64,000 nt of DNA, from the NCBI GenBank assembly GCA_038207625.1, contig JBBQZO010000013.1, forward strand, positions 61,735 to 125,734, written 5' to 3'. The notes beneath the pieces were generated by a model. The model was not told where the DNA came from and did no database searches. It worked only from the letters and a program-made list of their open reading frames with translations. A program made the translations under genes and the position numbers. Positions 17,304-25,171 of this stretch are shown here, piece by piece (position 1 is the first letter of the stretch; each line of letters opens with the position of its first letter). The stretch is from JBBQZO01 sp038207625 (GTDB lineage: Bacteria > Pseudomonadota > Gammaproteobacteria > Burkholderiales > Burkholderiaceae_D).

Positions 17304-18188
17304 ATGAACGCACTTTCTTTTTCGCGCGGCATCAAAACCCTGCTGGGCGCTGCCTGCGCCTGCCTGCTGGTGGCGCAGGCGCCCGCCTACGCACAGCAAA
17401 CGCCTGGCGTGCTGCGCGTGTCGGCCATTCCGGACGAAGCGCCCACCGAACTGCAACGCAAGTTCAAGCCGCTGGGCGAATATCTGGGCAAGAAGACCGG
17501 CCTGAAAGTGGAATTCACCCCCGTCACCGACTACGCCGCATCAGTCGAAGCCTTGATCAACCGCAAAGTGGACATGGTGTGGTTTGGCGGCTTCACCTTC
17601 ATCCAGGCCAAGCACCGCAGCCATGACCAGATCACGCCGCTGGTGCAGCGCTTTGAGGACGCCAACTTCCACTCGGTGTTCGTCACCACCAGCAAGGACA
17701 TCAACAAGCTCGAAGACCTGAAGGGCAAGACCTTCACGTTCGGCTCCGAATCGTCGACTTCCGGCCACCTGATGCCGCGCTCGTTCCTGCTCGCTGCCAA
17801 AATCAATCCCGACACCGACATGAAGCGCATCGCTTTTTCCGGCGCGCATGACGCGACGGTAGCGGCGGTGGCCGGCGGCAAGGTCGATGCGGGGGCGCTC
17901 AACATCTCGGTGTGGGACAAACTGGTGGCGGCGAAAAAGGTCGATCCTAGCGTGGTGCGGGTGTTCTACACCACGCCCGGCTTCTACGACTACAACTGGA
18001 GCGTGCGCTCGGACATGAACGCCGAGTTGCAAAAGAAACTGACAGACGCTTTCCTGACACTCGACCAGAGCACGCCTGAAGGCAAGGAAATTCTCGCGTT
18101 GCAAGGTGCGTCCAAGTTTATTCCGACCAAGGCAGAAAACTACAAGGCGATCGAAGCGGCCGCCCAACACGCCGGTCTGCTGAAGTAA
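17304..18188 (+). CDS. PhnD-type substrate-binding protein, putative selenium oxyanion ABC transporter
   Basis: This is a 294-aa periplasmic binding protein with a clear signal peptide (residues 1-31, cut near AYAQQ). The mature protein begins LRVSAIPDEAPTELQRKFKP and contains VDMVWFGGFTF, features of the PhnD branch. A subfamily with this start is annotated as putative selenate ABC transporter binding protein because it travels with selD. The position here, near senABC, supports that reading. Phosphonate or phosphite remains possible. Three transporter genes follow closely, so it heads a four-gene operon. The ATG at 17304 follows a weak purine stretch. Confidence 0.85.
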   Translation: MNALSFSRGIKTLLGAACACLLVAQAPAYAQQTPGVLRVSAIPDEAPTELQRKFKPLGEYLGKKTGLKVEFTPVTDYAASVEALINRKVDMVWFGGFTFIQAKHRSHDQITPLVQRFEDANFHSVFVTTSKDINKLEDLKGKTFTFGSESSTSGHLMPRSFLLAAKINPDTDMKRIAFSGAHDATVAAVAGGKVDAGALNISVWDKLVAAKKVDPSVVRVFYTTPGFYDYNWSVRSDMNAELQKKLTDAFLTLDQSTPEGKEILALQGASKFIPTKAENYKAIEAAAQHAGLLK

Positions 18189-18203
18189 TTGGAGCGGCCG
18201 GCG

Positions 18204-19019
18204 ATGAGCGCGTTTCGTCTTGACGAACTGACGGTGCGTCACCTGAGCGCGGCGCGCGCGCCCGCCCTGCACGCGATCACGCTGAACGTGGCGCAGGGCG
18301 AGCAGCTGGCCGTGATCGGCCCGTCCGGCGCCGGCAAGACCACTCTTCTGGCCACGCTGGCCTGCGCACACCGGCCCGACACGGGCGCCTTGTCGGTGCT
18401 GGGCCAGTCGCCCTGGCAGTTGTCCGAGGCGGCGCGCCACCGACTGCGTGCGCGCCTGTTCCTGGCGCCGCAAACCCCGCCGCTACCGCCGCGCCAGCGC
18501 GTGGTCAGCGCGGTGCTGGCGGCGCGTCTGCCGCACTGGAGCTTGTGGCGCGCGCTGCGCTCGCTGATCAAGCCGAGCGATCCCGACGCGGCCTACGCGG
18601 CGCTGGCCCGTTTCGACCTGGGCGACAAACTGTATGCGCGGGTCGATCGCCTGTCCGGCGGCGAACGCCAGCGCTGCGGCCTGGCGCGCCTGCTGCTGTC
18701 CTCGGCCGACATCTTTCTGGTCGACGAACCGCTGTCCGCGCTCGACCCGACGCTGTCGCAACTGACCTTGAACACCTTGCAGCAGGAAGCGCGCGCGCGC
18801 AACGCCACGCTGATCTGCAGCCTGCATCAGGTGGACATGGCGCGCGCCAACTTCCCCCGCATCGTCGGTCTGCGCGACGGGCGCATCGTGTTCGACCTGG
18901 CGCGCGAACTGGTGACAGACGCGATGATCAGCGCGCTGTACCAGAACGACGTGAGCGCGCCGCACGAGCGCACGGAACACCCCTCGCCCGCCAGTCTGGC
19001 CGTCGGCGCCTGTTTCTAA
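18204..19019 (+). CDS. ABC transporter ATP-binding protein (PhnC-like)
   Basis: This is a 271-aa nucleotide-binding subunit energising the uptake system of the preceding binding protein. Walker A is GPSGAGKTTLL near 45, the signature is LSGGERQRCGLARLL near 152, Walker B is IFLVDEPLSALDPT near 172, and the switch His is in CSLHQVD. GGAG lies 9 bases before ATG 18204, 16 bases after the previous stop. The closest family is PhnC, in line with the PhnD-type partner. Confidence 0.93.
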   Translation: MSAFRLDELTVRHLSAARAPALHAITLNVAQGEQLAVIGPSGAGKTTLLATLACAHRPDTGALSVLGQSPWQLSEAARHRLRARLFLAPQTPPLPPRQRVVSAVLAARLPHWSLWRALRSLIKPSDPDAAYAALARFDLGDKLYARVDRLSGGERQRCGLARLLLSSADIFLVDEPLSALDPTLSQLTLNTLQQEARARNATLICSLHQVDMARANFPRIVGLRDGRIVFDLARELVTDAMISALYQNDVSAPHERTEHPSPASLAVGACF

Positions 19020-19022
19020 GCC

Positions 19023-19853
19023 GTGTCGGCCACCTTGTCCCAGCACCCCGATCCTGCCTGGCGCGCGCGCCTGGTGGTCGCCTGCGTCGGTCTGGTGGTA
19101 CTGTGGCCGATGCTGGTGCTGAGCGAATTCAAGCCGTGGATCCTGTTCGACGCGCAAAGCCTGAGCGCGACCGGGCACTTCCTGGCCGGCTTTCTGGTGC
19201 CGGCCCACGATCCGGAATTTCTCGCCATGGTGCTGCGTGAAACCTGGCAGACGGTGGCCATTGCCACTGCCGGCCTGACGCTGGCGCTGGCCGGCGCGAT
19301 TCCGGCCACGCTGATCGTCACCGAACGGCTGTCCATTTCCATGCTGGGCACCGGGCGCATGCGCAGCGCCGCGCTGCTGGCGCGCCAGTGCGTGCGCTGG
19401 CTGCTGGTGCTGCTGCGCAGCGTGCCCGAACTGGTGTGGGCGCTGCTGCTAGTGCGTATCATCGGCCTGGGGCCGACGGCCGGCGTGCTGGCCATCGCGC
19501 TCACCTATTGCGGCATGCTAGGCAAGGTATATGCCGAAATCCTCGAATCGTCGGACGCGCAAGCGACCGAGGCGCTGCTGGCCAACGGCAGTTCGCGCAT
19601 GACAGCGCTGCTGTACGGCGCGCTGCCGGAGTCGGCCTCCGAGCTGGTGTCGTACACCGTGTATCGCTGGGAATGCGCGATCCGCGGCTCGGTCGTGATG
19701 GGCTTCGTGGGCGCCGGCGGACTCGGTCAGCGCATGGACGAATCGACCAAAATGATGAATGGCGGCGAAGTGTCGAGCATGCTGATCATGTTTGTGCTAC
19801 TGGTGGCCGGCGCCGACCTGGTGTCGAAATTGTTGCGCAGGCGGCTGGGATGA
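19023..19853 (+). CDS. ABC transporter permease, PhnE-like (first)
   Basis: This is a 276-aa inner-membrane permease with about six hydrophobic segments and the coupling-helix region SEPELVWALLLVR-like (SVPELVW) plus VMGFVGAGGLGQRMDES. It begins with GTG at 19023, 3 bases after the ATPase stop, and its TGA overlaps the next start (ATGA). Translational coupling across the operon is likely. Together with the next gene it should form a heterodimeric channel. Confidence 0.9.
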   Translation: MSATLSQHPDPAWRARLVVACVGLVVLWPMLVLSEFKPWILFDAQSLSATGHFLAGFLVPAHDPEFLAMVLRETWQTVAIATAGLTLALAGAIPATLIVTERLSISMLGTGRMRSAALLARQCVRWLLVLLRSVPELVWALLLVRIIGLGPTAGVLAIALTYCGMLGKVYAEILESSDAQATEALLANGSSRMTALLYGALPESASELVSYTVYRWECAIRGSVVMGFVGAGGLGQRMDESTKMMNGGEVSSMLIMFVLLVAGADLVSKLLRRRLG

Positions 19854-20647
19854 AGCGCGCCATCACACTGCCGCCGGCCCCGAAACGCAAACTGTCGAGC
19901 ATGCTGTTGCTGGTGCTGTTGCTCGGCCTGATCGTGGCCAGCTTTGCCTCGCTGCCGCTGCAATGGGCTGGTTTTTTCACGCCCGAGGCAGTCGCCAGCG
20001 CGGCCGAATTCCTGGGCGGCTTCGCGCCGCCCGACGTGGCGCCGCCGTTCCTGCGCAAGTGCGCTTTGGCGACACTGGAGACGCTGTCGATGTCGGCATT
20101 GGGCACGCTGCTGGCGGTGTGCGGCGGCTTGGCGCTGGCGCTGCCCGCAGCCGGTCGGTTTGGCGTGCTGGCGCGCTTTGCCAGCCGCGCCCTGCAAAAC
20201 CTGCTGCGCTCGATTCCCGAACTGGTATGGGCGGCGATCCTGCTGGTGGCGGCCGGCCTGGGCCCGTTCGGCGGCACGCTGGCGCTGGCCGCGCACACCA
20301 GTGGCGTGCTTGGGCGGCTGTTCGCCGACGCGCTGGAGAACGTGCCCCCGCAATCCGAACAAGCGCTGCGCACCAATGGCGCGACGTCGATGAGCGCATT
20401 CCTCTATGCTACCTTGCCGCAGGCGCTGCCGCAGATGCTGTCCTACACGCTGTACCGTTGGGAGAACAATATCCGCGCCGCCGCCGTGCTGGGCGTGGTG
20501 GGCGCCGGCGGGCTGGGACAGATGCTCAAATATCATCTGTCGCTGTTCCAGATGCAAAGCGGCGCCACCGTGATCATTGCCATGTTGTTGTTGGTGGCCT
20601 TGGTGGACGCGCTCAGCTTCGCGCTGCGTCGCGCGCTGACGCGCTGA
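19850..20647 (+). CDS. ABC transporter permease, PhnE-like (second)
   Basis: This is a 265-aa permease paralogous to its neighbour: both carry the SIPELVW/SVPELVW segment and the GAGGLGQ block followed by an amphipathic coupling helix. The start overlaps the previous stop by four bases. About five or six membrane spans are evident. It is the last gene of the binding protein-ATPase-permease-permease operon. Confidence 0.9.
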   Translation: MKRAITLPPAPKRKLSSMLLLVLLLGLIVASFASLPLQWAGFFTPEAVASAAEFLGGFAPPDVAPPFLRKCALATLETLSMSALGTLLAVCGGLALALPAAGRFGVLARFASRALQNLLRSIPELVWAAILLVAAGLGPFGGTLALAAHTSGVLGRLFADALENVPPQSEQALRTNGATSMSAFLYATLPQALPQMLSYTLYRWENNIRAAAVLGVVGAGGLGQMLKYHLSLFQMQSGATVIIAMLLLVALVDALSFALRRALTR

Positions 20648-20655
20648 CGCGCTAA

Positions 20656-20678
20656 GGCGCGCCGGCCGGCGGCGCGCC
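20656..20678 (+). terminator. GC-rich hairpin after the ABC transporter operon
   Basis: Two copies of the self-complementary GGCGCGCC, at 20656-20663 and 20671-20678, can pair across a 7-base loop, 8 bases after the last permease stop. There is no T-run; the terminator role is inferred from position. Confidence 0.45.
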
Positions 20679-21049
20679 CAGCATTCCCAAGTGTGAGAAT
20701 TCACACGAAAATACACGCTTTCCATGCGCTACGGCATCCAAGTTGGCCTTCTAAAAATATTCCCTGAAAAACAACAGTAGATGCCGAGGCAACATGTCGA
20801 ATCGGTATTTTTACGCCGTTTTGGTAGCGTTTTGCTCACTCTGTGCACGAAAAACCTCAAAAACCGAAGAAAATTCGTCTAACAATGCTCCAAACATATT
20901 CTTAACGTAGTATTATCAAAACCGCGCTACCGGCGTCAAATATCTCGAATTGTCACAAACAATCGACCGGCTGCGCATCCAGCGAGACCATGCGGGAAAG
21001 AGCCCACGACTAGCAACCCCACCATGTCTGCAAACTTTGGAGGAGTACG
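20679..21049. other. AT-richer intergenic region
   Basis: This stretch is notably AT-richer than its surroundings, with several A/T runs (for example CTAAAAATATTCCC and TTAACGTAGTATTATC). It probably holds the promoter of the small DNA-binding gene at 21050. No single -35/-10 pair stands out. Confidence 0.4.
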
Positions 21050-21337
21050 ATGAACGTACGGCAAAAAAAACTGGAAATGATCGAGGCGATGAATCGCGCA
21101 CGAGCGCTCGAACCGTCGAGCTTTGTGCCGAACAAGCTACTCGATACATTGATTGAAAAAATGAGTCTGAAAAATGACGCCGAGCTGTGCCGGGTGCTGG
21201 AAGTGCAGCCACCGATCATCAGCAAAATCCGCCATCGAAAACTGGCGGTGGGCGCCACCATCTTGTTGCGTATGCACGAGAAGTCGGACATGAGTATCCG
21301 CGACTTGAAAGAGTTATCCGCGGCCTCGATGCACTGA
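21050..21337 (+). CDS. Small putative DNA-binding protein (Cro/CI-like)
   Basis: This is a 95-aa helical protein. Residues 30-75 read as a helix-turn-helix of Cro/CI type (LIEKMSLKNDAELCRVL, then PPIISKIRHRKLAVG), in which the recognition helix would be PPIISKIRHR. GGAGGAG sits 4-10 bases before ATG 21050. It stands alone downstream of an AT-rich region. The predicted role is transcriptional regulation; the target is unknown. Confidence 0.7.
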   Translation: MNVRQKKLEMIEAMNRARALEPSSFVPNKLLDTLIEKMSLKNDAELCRVLEVQPPIISKIRHRKLAVGATILLRMHEKSDMSIRDLKELSAASMH

Positions 21338-21657
21338 GACGACAGCGAGCGAGCGGGCGTCGCGCCGGCCTCTATCCCGGCGCAGCCTTCGCTTGCAGTT
21401 GCACTGTTTGCCTGACGCGGCAATTGACCCGCGCGCGGCTGCACAGCTCCCCGATCAGCACACACGCACCGCGCGGCACATGCCGCCGTGGTGGGGACAC
21501 GCGCCTGCCCGGCGCTGAAAACACGCAGCTGCCCCATACCGAAAAACCTACGCCTGCCCCGGCGAGATATGCCTGCAGCGCTGCCGATGACGCGCGCGCC
21601 GTGTGAAGACAAAGCGCGCGCCCGGCGCCTGGGTCGGGCCAGCGCGCGCCGGTAGGC
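21338..21657. other. Intergenic region, 320 bases
   Basis: This is GC-rich sequence between two convergent genes. I see no gene with a ribosome site and no clear terminator. Confidence 0.4.
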
Positions 21658-22425
21658 CTACTTGATCGCTTCGTCGACGCCGTAATGGCGTGCGTAACGA
21701 CCGTCCAGATTCGACAGCGGCAACAGCAGGAAGATGTCGGCGCTTTCAAAGTCGGGATCCCAGGCCGGCTCGCCGCACAACCAGGCACCCGAACGCATGT
21801 AGCCTTTGATCAGCGGCGGCACCTGCGCCTTGCCGGCCGGCTCCAGCGTATGGATGGGAAACGGCAGATGCGGCGTGACCCGGTATTCGGACGGCGCCAG
21901 ATGTTTTTGCGCGAGCGACTGATACACCGCCACCGCGTTGTGGCCGCCGTCGGCCAGGCTCATGCTGGCGCAGCCGACCAGGTAGTCGCAGCGTTCGCGC
22001 CGCATGTACTCGGCCAGTCCCGACCACAGCAGCATGATCACGCTGCCACCACGATAGTCGGGGTGGATGCAGGCGCGCCCTGCCTCGACCATGCGGCTGC
22101 GCAGATTGTTCAGGCGTCCCAGGTCAAATTCGTTTTCCGAGTAGAAGCGGCCGATCTTGCGCGCGCGCGATGCGCTCAGCACGCGGTAGGTGCCGACCAC
22201 TTTGAGGGTGTCGGATTCGCGCACGATCAGGTGATCGCAGTGCGCGTCAAATTCATCGCTGTCGAGCCCGTCGGCGTTGCTCAAGGCCGACAAACCCATC
22301 GCCTCGATGAACACCTTGTAACGCAGGCGCTGCACCTCGCGCAGCTCTGCCGGGGTCGAGGCAAGACTGAGGGTCAGCTTGGGGGTGTGCTGCCTGGTCT
22401 CTAAAGACGCAATCGAGTTTTGCAT
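21658..22425 (-). CDS. OlsB-like GNAT acyltransferase (ornithine lipid or related)
   Basis: This 255-aa protein belongs to the GNAT-like acyltransferase family that includes OlsB (L-ornithine N-alpha-acyltransferase). Blocks seen are EVQRLRYKVFIEAMG near 35, EFDAHCDHLIVRES, VGTYRVLSASRARKIGRFYSE and SRMVEAGRACIHPDYRGGSVIMLLW, the acyl-donor binding core. It would transfer a 3-hydroxyacyl chain from ACP to an amino acid. No olsA partner lies beside it, so the product could differ. AAGGACG before the ATG at 22425 sets the start. Confidence 0.82.
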   Translation of the reverse strand: MQNSIASLETRQHTPKLTLSLASTPAELREVQRLRYKVFIEAMGLSALSNADGLDSDEFDAHCDHLIVRESDTLKVVGTYRVLSASRARKIGRFYSENEFDLGRLNNLRSRMVEAGRACIHPDYRGGSVIMLLWSGLAEYMRRERCDYLVGCASMSLADGGHNAVAVYQSLAQKHLAPSEYRVTPHLPFPIHTLEPAGKAQVPPLIKGYMRSGAWLCGEPAWDPDFESADIFLLLPLSNLDGRYARHYGVDEAIK

Positions 22426-22532
22426 GCTTCGTCCTTTCAGTGAGTGACGAAGCAAGCCTAACTGATCAATTTTTCAAGATAATGACAAGCACATGTCATT
22501 CCGATGACATGTGTCGTCGCGCCGGGGAGCGC

Positions 22533-23354
22533 TCAGTCGTTTTTCGGGCGACCGGTCTTGAGCTGCGGCAGCGCGGTCAGCACTTTCTTGAGCGTGGCCA
22601 TGTCGATTTGAGCGATCAAGGCCACGCCGATGCGCAGCAATTCACTTTTCTTGATCTCGAAGCCTGCTTTCAGGCAGGCTTTCTTGACCTGGCCGAGCAC
22701 TGCGTATTCGAGTTCAGGCATGGTGAAGCTGTCACGCACCAGTTTCGGCTTGCGCGCCTTTTCCTTGAGCGGATCGAGCGACTGGGCCGCGGCGGGCTTG
22801 GCGGCGCCGTTGCGCGCAGCAGGCTTGGCGACGGCCTTGCCGGCAGGCTTGGCAGTGGCCTTGAGCGCGATCTTGGCGACTGCCTTGGCAGCCGGCTTCG
22901 GCGCCGCCTTGACGACAGATTTCGCGACGGCCTTGCTGGTCGATTTGCCTGCTGGCTTTGCGGCCGGTTTTGTGACTGCCTTCGCTGGCGCCTTGGCGGC
23001 CGGTTTTGCGGCAGTTTTTGCCACTGGCGTCGCAACCGACTGGGCGACCGGTTTTGCAGTCTTGGGCGCGGCCTTGACAGGCGCCTTCGCCGGCGCTTTT
23101 ACGGCCGGTTTTGCGCTCGCTTTTGCCACTGGCTTCACCACCGCCTTGGTCGCCGTTTGCGCGGCCGGCTTGCCGGCGCCATGCGCCGAGGCGCTGACAG
23201 CGGGCATGGGAGCGAGCTTCATGCCCGGTTTGGCGGACGTCTTCACCGGCGTCGCGGACACCGGCTTGGCGGTCACCTTGACACCTGTTTTGGCCGCTGG
23301 CTTGGTTGCCGCGCCCGGTTCGACTGCACTGTTGACTGCGACTAGCTTGACCAT
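22533..23354 (-). CDS. Histone H1-like Ala/Lys/Pro-rich protein
   Basis: This is a 273-aa, very basic protein. Residues 15-205 are low-complexity AKPA-type repeats like those of bacterial histone H1 homologues, PhaF and AlgP tails. The C-terminal 70 residues form a folded-looking domain (FTMPELEYAVLGQVKKACLK). It ends with TGRPKND, an AT-hook-like GRP core. It is probably a nucleoid-associated or granule-associated DNA-binding protein. GGAGG lies 6 bases before the ATG at 23354. The repeat is prone to length change between strains. Confidence 0.8.
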   Translation of the reverse strand: MVKLVAVNSAVEPGAATKPAAKTGVKVTAKPVSATPVKTSAKPGMKLAPMPAVSASAHGAGKPAAQTATKAVVKPVAKASAKPAVKAPAKAPVKAAPKTAKPVAQSVATPVAKTAAKPAAKAPAKAVTKPAAKPAGKSTSKAVAKSVVKAAPKPAAKAVAKIALKATAKPAGKAVAKPAARNGAAKPAAAQSLDPLKEKARKPKLVRDSFTMPELEYAVLGQVKKACLKAGFEIKKSELLRIGVALIAQIDMATLKKVLTALPQLKTGRPKND

Positions 23355-23474
23355 TGAAACCTCCACAATTAAATAATTTAAACAATATATACGATTTATT
23401 CGTTCGCAGTACTGACGCACGCCAAGAAAGCGCTGCGCCGTGCAGAAGTCAAGCGGCGCTTCCCGGATTTCGCT

Positions 23475-24065
23475 TCAGCACAGCAGGCGGCGCGCGTTGT
23501 CGAAGTCGTAGACGTGCAGGTACTTCATCAACTGCTGCACAGTTTCCGGCGTGAGGATCAGCGCCAGGCAATCGCGCGATTCATCGAAGGTGTCGAGCGC
23601 GTCGCCACTGTGTTCGGCCAACTGGGCCAGCAGCTTAACGCGCGCCGCGCTGCCCTGCGCGACGTCAGCCGGCCGGGCACCGACGGTGGCCGGGCGGGAC
23701 GCAAAATACAGCTCCAGCCCGCTCATGACGATATTGAGCGCCTCGCACAGAGGCTCCATACCGGCATCCGACGCGCTGCGCGTGAGCGCGTGCTCAAACG
23801 TACCGGCCGCGCGCGCCAGCTCGTCAGCACCGATCGCGGCGGCGCTGCCGCGCAGGGTGTGTGCGCGCAACGACAGCGAGGCCCACTGCGCGCCGGCCGC
23901 ATCGGCCAGCAGCGCCGCCATCGCGCCGCGCTGGGAACTGAAAAAGCGCTCGACCAGGCGCAGGTAGAAGCCCTGGTCGCCGCCCACGTTCTCAAGTCCG
24001 ACGGCGACATCGATTCCGGGCAGCTGCAGTGCTTGCGGTTCTGTGGGGTTAGCATTCATGGTCAT
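23475..24065 (-). CDS. Hpt domain phosphotransfer protein
   Basis: This is a 196-aa protein with a histidine-phosphotransfer domain in residues 20-115. The phosphorylatable His lies in LRAHTLRGSAAAIGADEL, near 69. The C-terminal part matches the tail of the large hybrid kinase upstream (…LMKYLHVYDFDNARRLLC against …LAERMANYDFEAARRLLA), so it arose from or with that protein. Its start overlaps the stop of the HD-GYP gene (ATGA). An ATG two codons later is an alternative. Presumed role: phosphate relay between the hybrid kinase and other regulators. Confidence 0.85.
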   Translation of the reverse strand: MTMNANPTEPQALQLPGIDVAVGLENVGGDQGFYLRLVERFFSSQRGAMAALLADAAGAQWASLSLRAHTLRGSAAAIGADELARAAGTFEHALTRSASDAGMEPLCEALNIVMSGLELYFASRPATVGARPADVAQGSAARVKLLAQLAEHSGDALDTFDESRDCLALILTPETVQQLMKYLHVYDFDNARRLLC

Positions 24066-25171
24066 TGCTCGTTTTCCGCATCGTAGTATTCGAGCGCAAT
24101 CGCCGCGAAGCGCTGCTCGATCTGAAAAAAGGCGTCGTAGATATCCGGGTCGAAGTGGCTGGCGCGGCCCTTGCGCATGATGTCGAGCGCCTCGTCATGG
24201 CTGAAGGCGCGCTTGTAGACCCGTTTTGAAATCAGTGCATCGTACACGTCGGCCACCGCCATCAGGCGCGCCGACAGCGGAATGGCGTCGCCGCACAAAT
24301 TATCCGGATAGCCCGAGCCGTCCCACTTTTCCTGATGCGAATGGGCGATCTCGCGCGCGAACTTGAGGAAGGTGTTACTGCCGCCCAGGTGTTTTTCGAC
24401 CAGCATGATGGTATCGCGCCCGTACACGGCGTGCAGCTTCATGATTTCGAACTCCTCGCTATCGAGCTTGCCCGGCTTGAGCAGGATACGATCCGGAATG
24501 CCAACCTTGCCGATGTCGTGCAGCGGCGCCGACTTGTACAGCAGCTCGATATTGTCGTCGGTGAGCTCACTGGCGAAACGGGGATGGTGCTGCAAATGCA
24601 GCGCCAGCGCCTTCACGTAGTTCTGCGTGCGGCGCAGGTGATTGCCCGTTTCATTGTCGCGTGTCTCGGCCATCGAGGCCATCGCCATGATGGTCGCGTC
24701 CTGCATCAGCGACAGTTGTGCGGTGCGTTCGCGCACCATCCGTTCGAGGTCCTGATTCTGCCCCTGCAGCAGCTGGCGCGCGCTGCGCAGCGTCAGCTGG
24801 GTGGCCACCCGGGCGAACAGGATCGGTGGACTGATCGGCTTGGCCAGGTAGTCGACCGCCCCCATCGTCAGGCCCATCGCCTCGTCCTCGACCTCGTTTT
24901 TGGCCGTCAGGAAGATCACCGGGATGTCGGCCGTGGCCGGATTGGCCTTGAGCTGGCGGCACGTTTCGTAGCCGTCCACACCGGGCATCATCACGTCAAG
25001 CAGGATCAGGTCCAGCTCGGGCGTGCTGTTGGCGATCTGCAGCGCGGTGCTGCCGTTGGTGGCCACCTTGGTGTGATACTTTTCCTTGAGCAGGCGCGCC
25101 AGCAACATGATGTTGTCGGGCGTGTCATCGACGATCAGAATGGTCGGCTTGGCCGGCAGCAAGAGGTTCAT
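24062..25171 (-). CDS. Response regulator with HD-GYP phosphodiesterase domain
   Basis: This is a 369-aa RpfG-type protein. The receiver domain (about 10-125) has the phosphoacceptor in LILLDVMMPGVDG near 58 and Lys in LAKPISP. After a short coiled linker, the HD-GYP domain holds HDIGKVGIP near 220 and HQEKWDGSGYPDNL near 283, all metal ligands present, so c-di-GMP hydrolysis is expected. It overlaps both neighbours by four bases, indicating translational coupling with the hybrid kinase (upstream) and the Hpt protein (downstream). Confidence 0.94.
   Translation of the reverse strand: MNLLLPAKPTILIVDDTPDNIMLLARLLKEKYHTKVATNGSTALQIANSTPELDLILLDVMMPGVDGYETCRQLKANPATADIPVIFLTAKNEVEDEAMGLTMGAVDYLAKPISPPILFARVATQLTLRSARQLLQGQNQDLERMVRERTAQLSLMQDATIMAMASMAETRDNETGNHLRRTQNYVKALALHLQHHPRFASELTDDNIELLYKSAPLHDIGKVGIPDRILLKPGKLDSEEFEIMKLHAVYGRDTIMLVEKHLGGSNTFLKFAREIAHSHQEKWDGSGYPDNLCGDAIPLSARLMAVADVYDALISKRVYKRAFSHDEALDIMRKGRASHFDPDIYDAFFQIEQRFAAIALEYYDAENEQ

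Noticed and set aside
17290..17307. Five-codon mini-ORF (ATG AAA GCT CTC CCA TGA) overlapping the binding protein start
   Set aside because: It has no ribosome site and no codon bias suggesting stalling; short frames of this kind occur by chance.
17132..17335. Longer EgtD start on the minus strand
   Set aside because: It would overlap the signal peptide of the divergent binding protein and adds residues not expected in EgtD.
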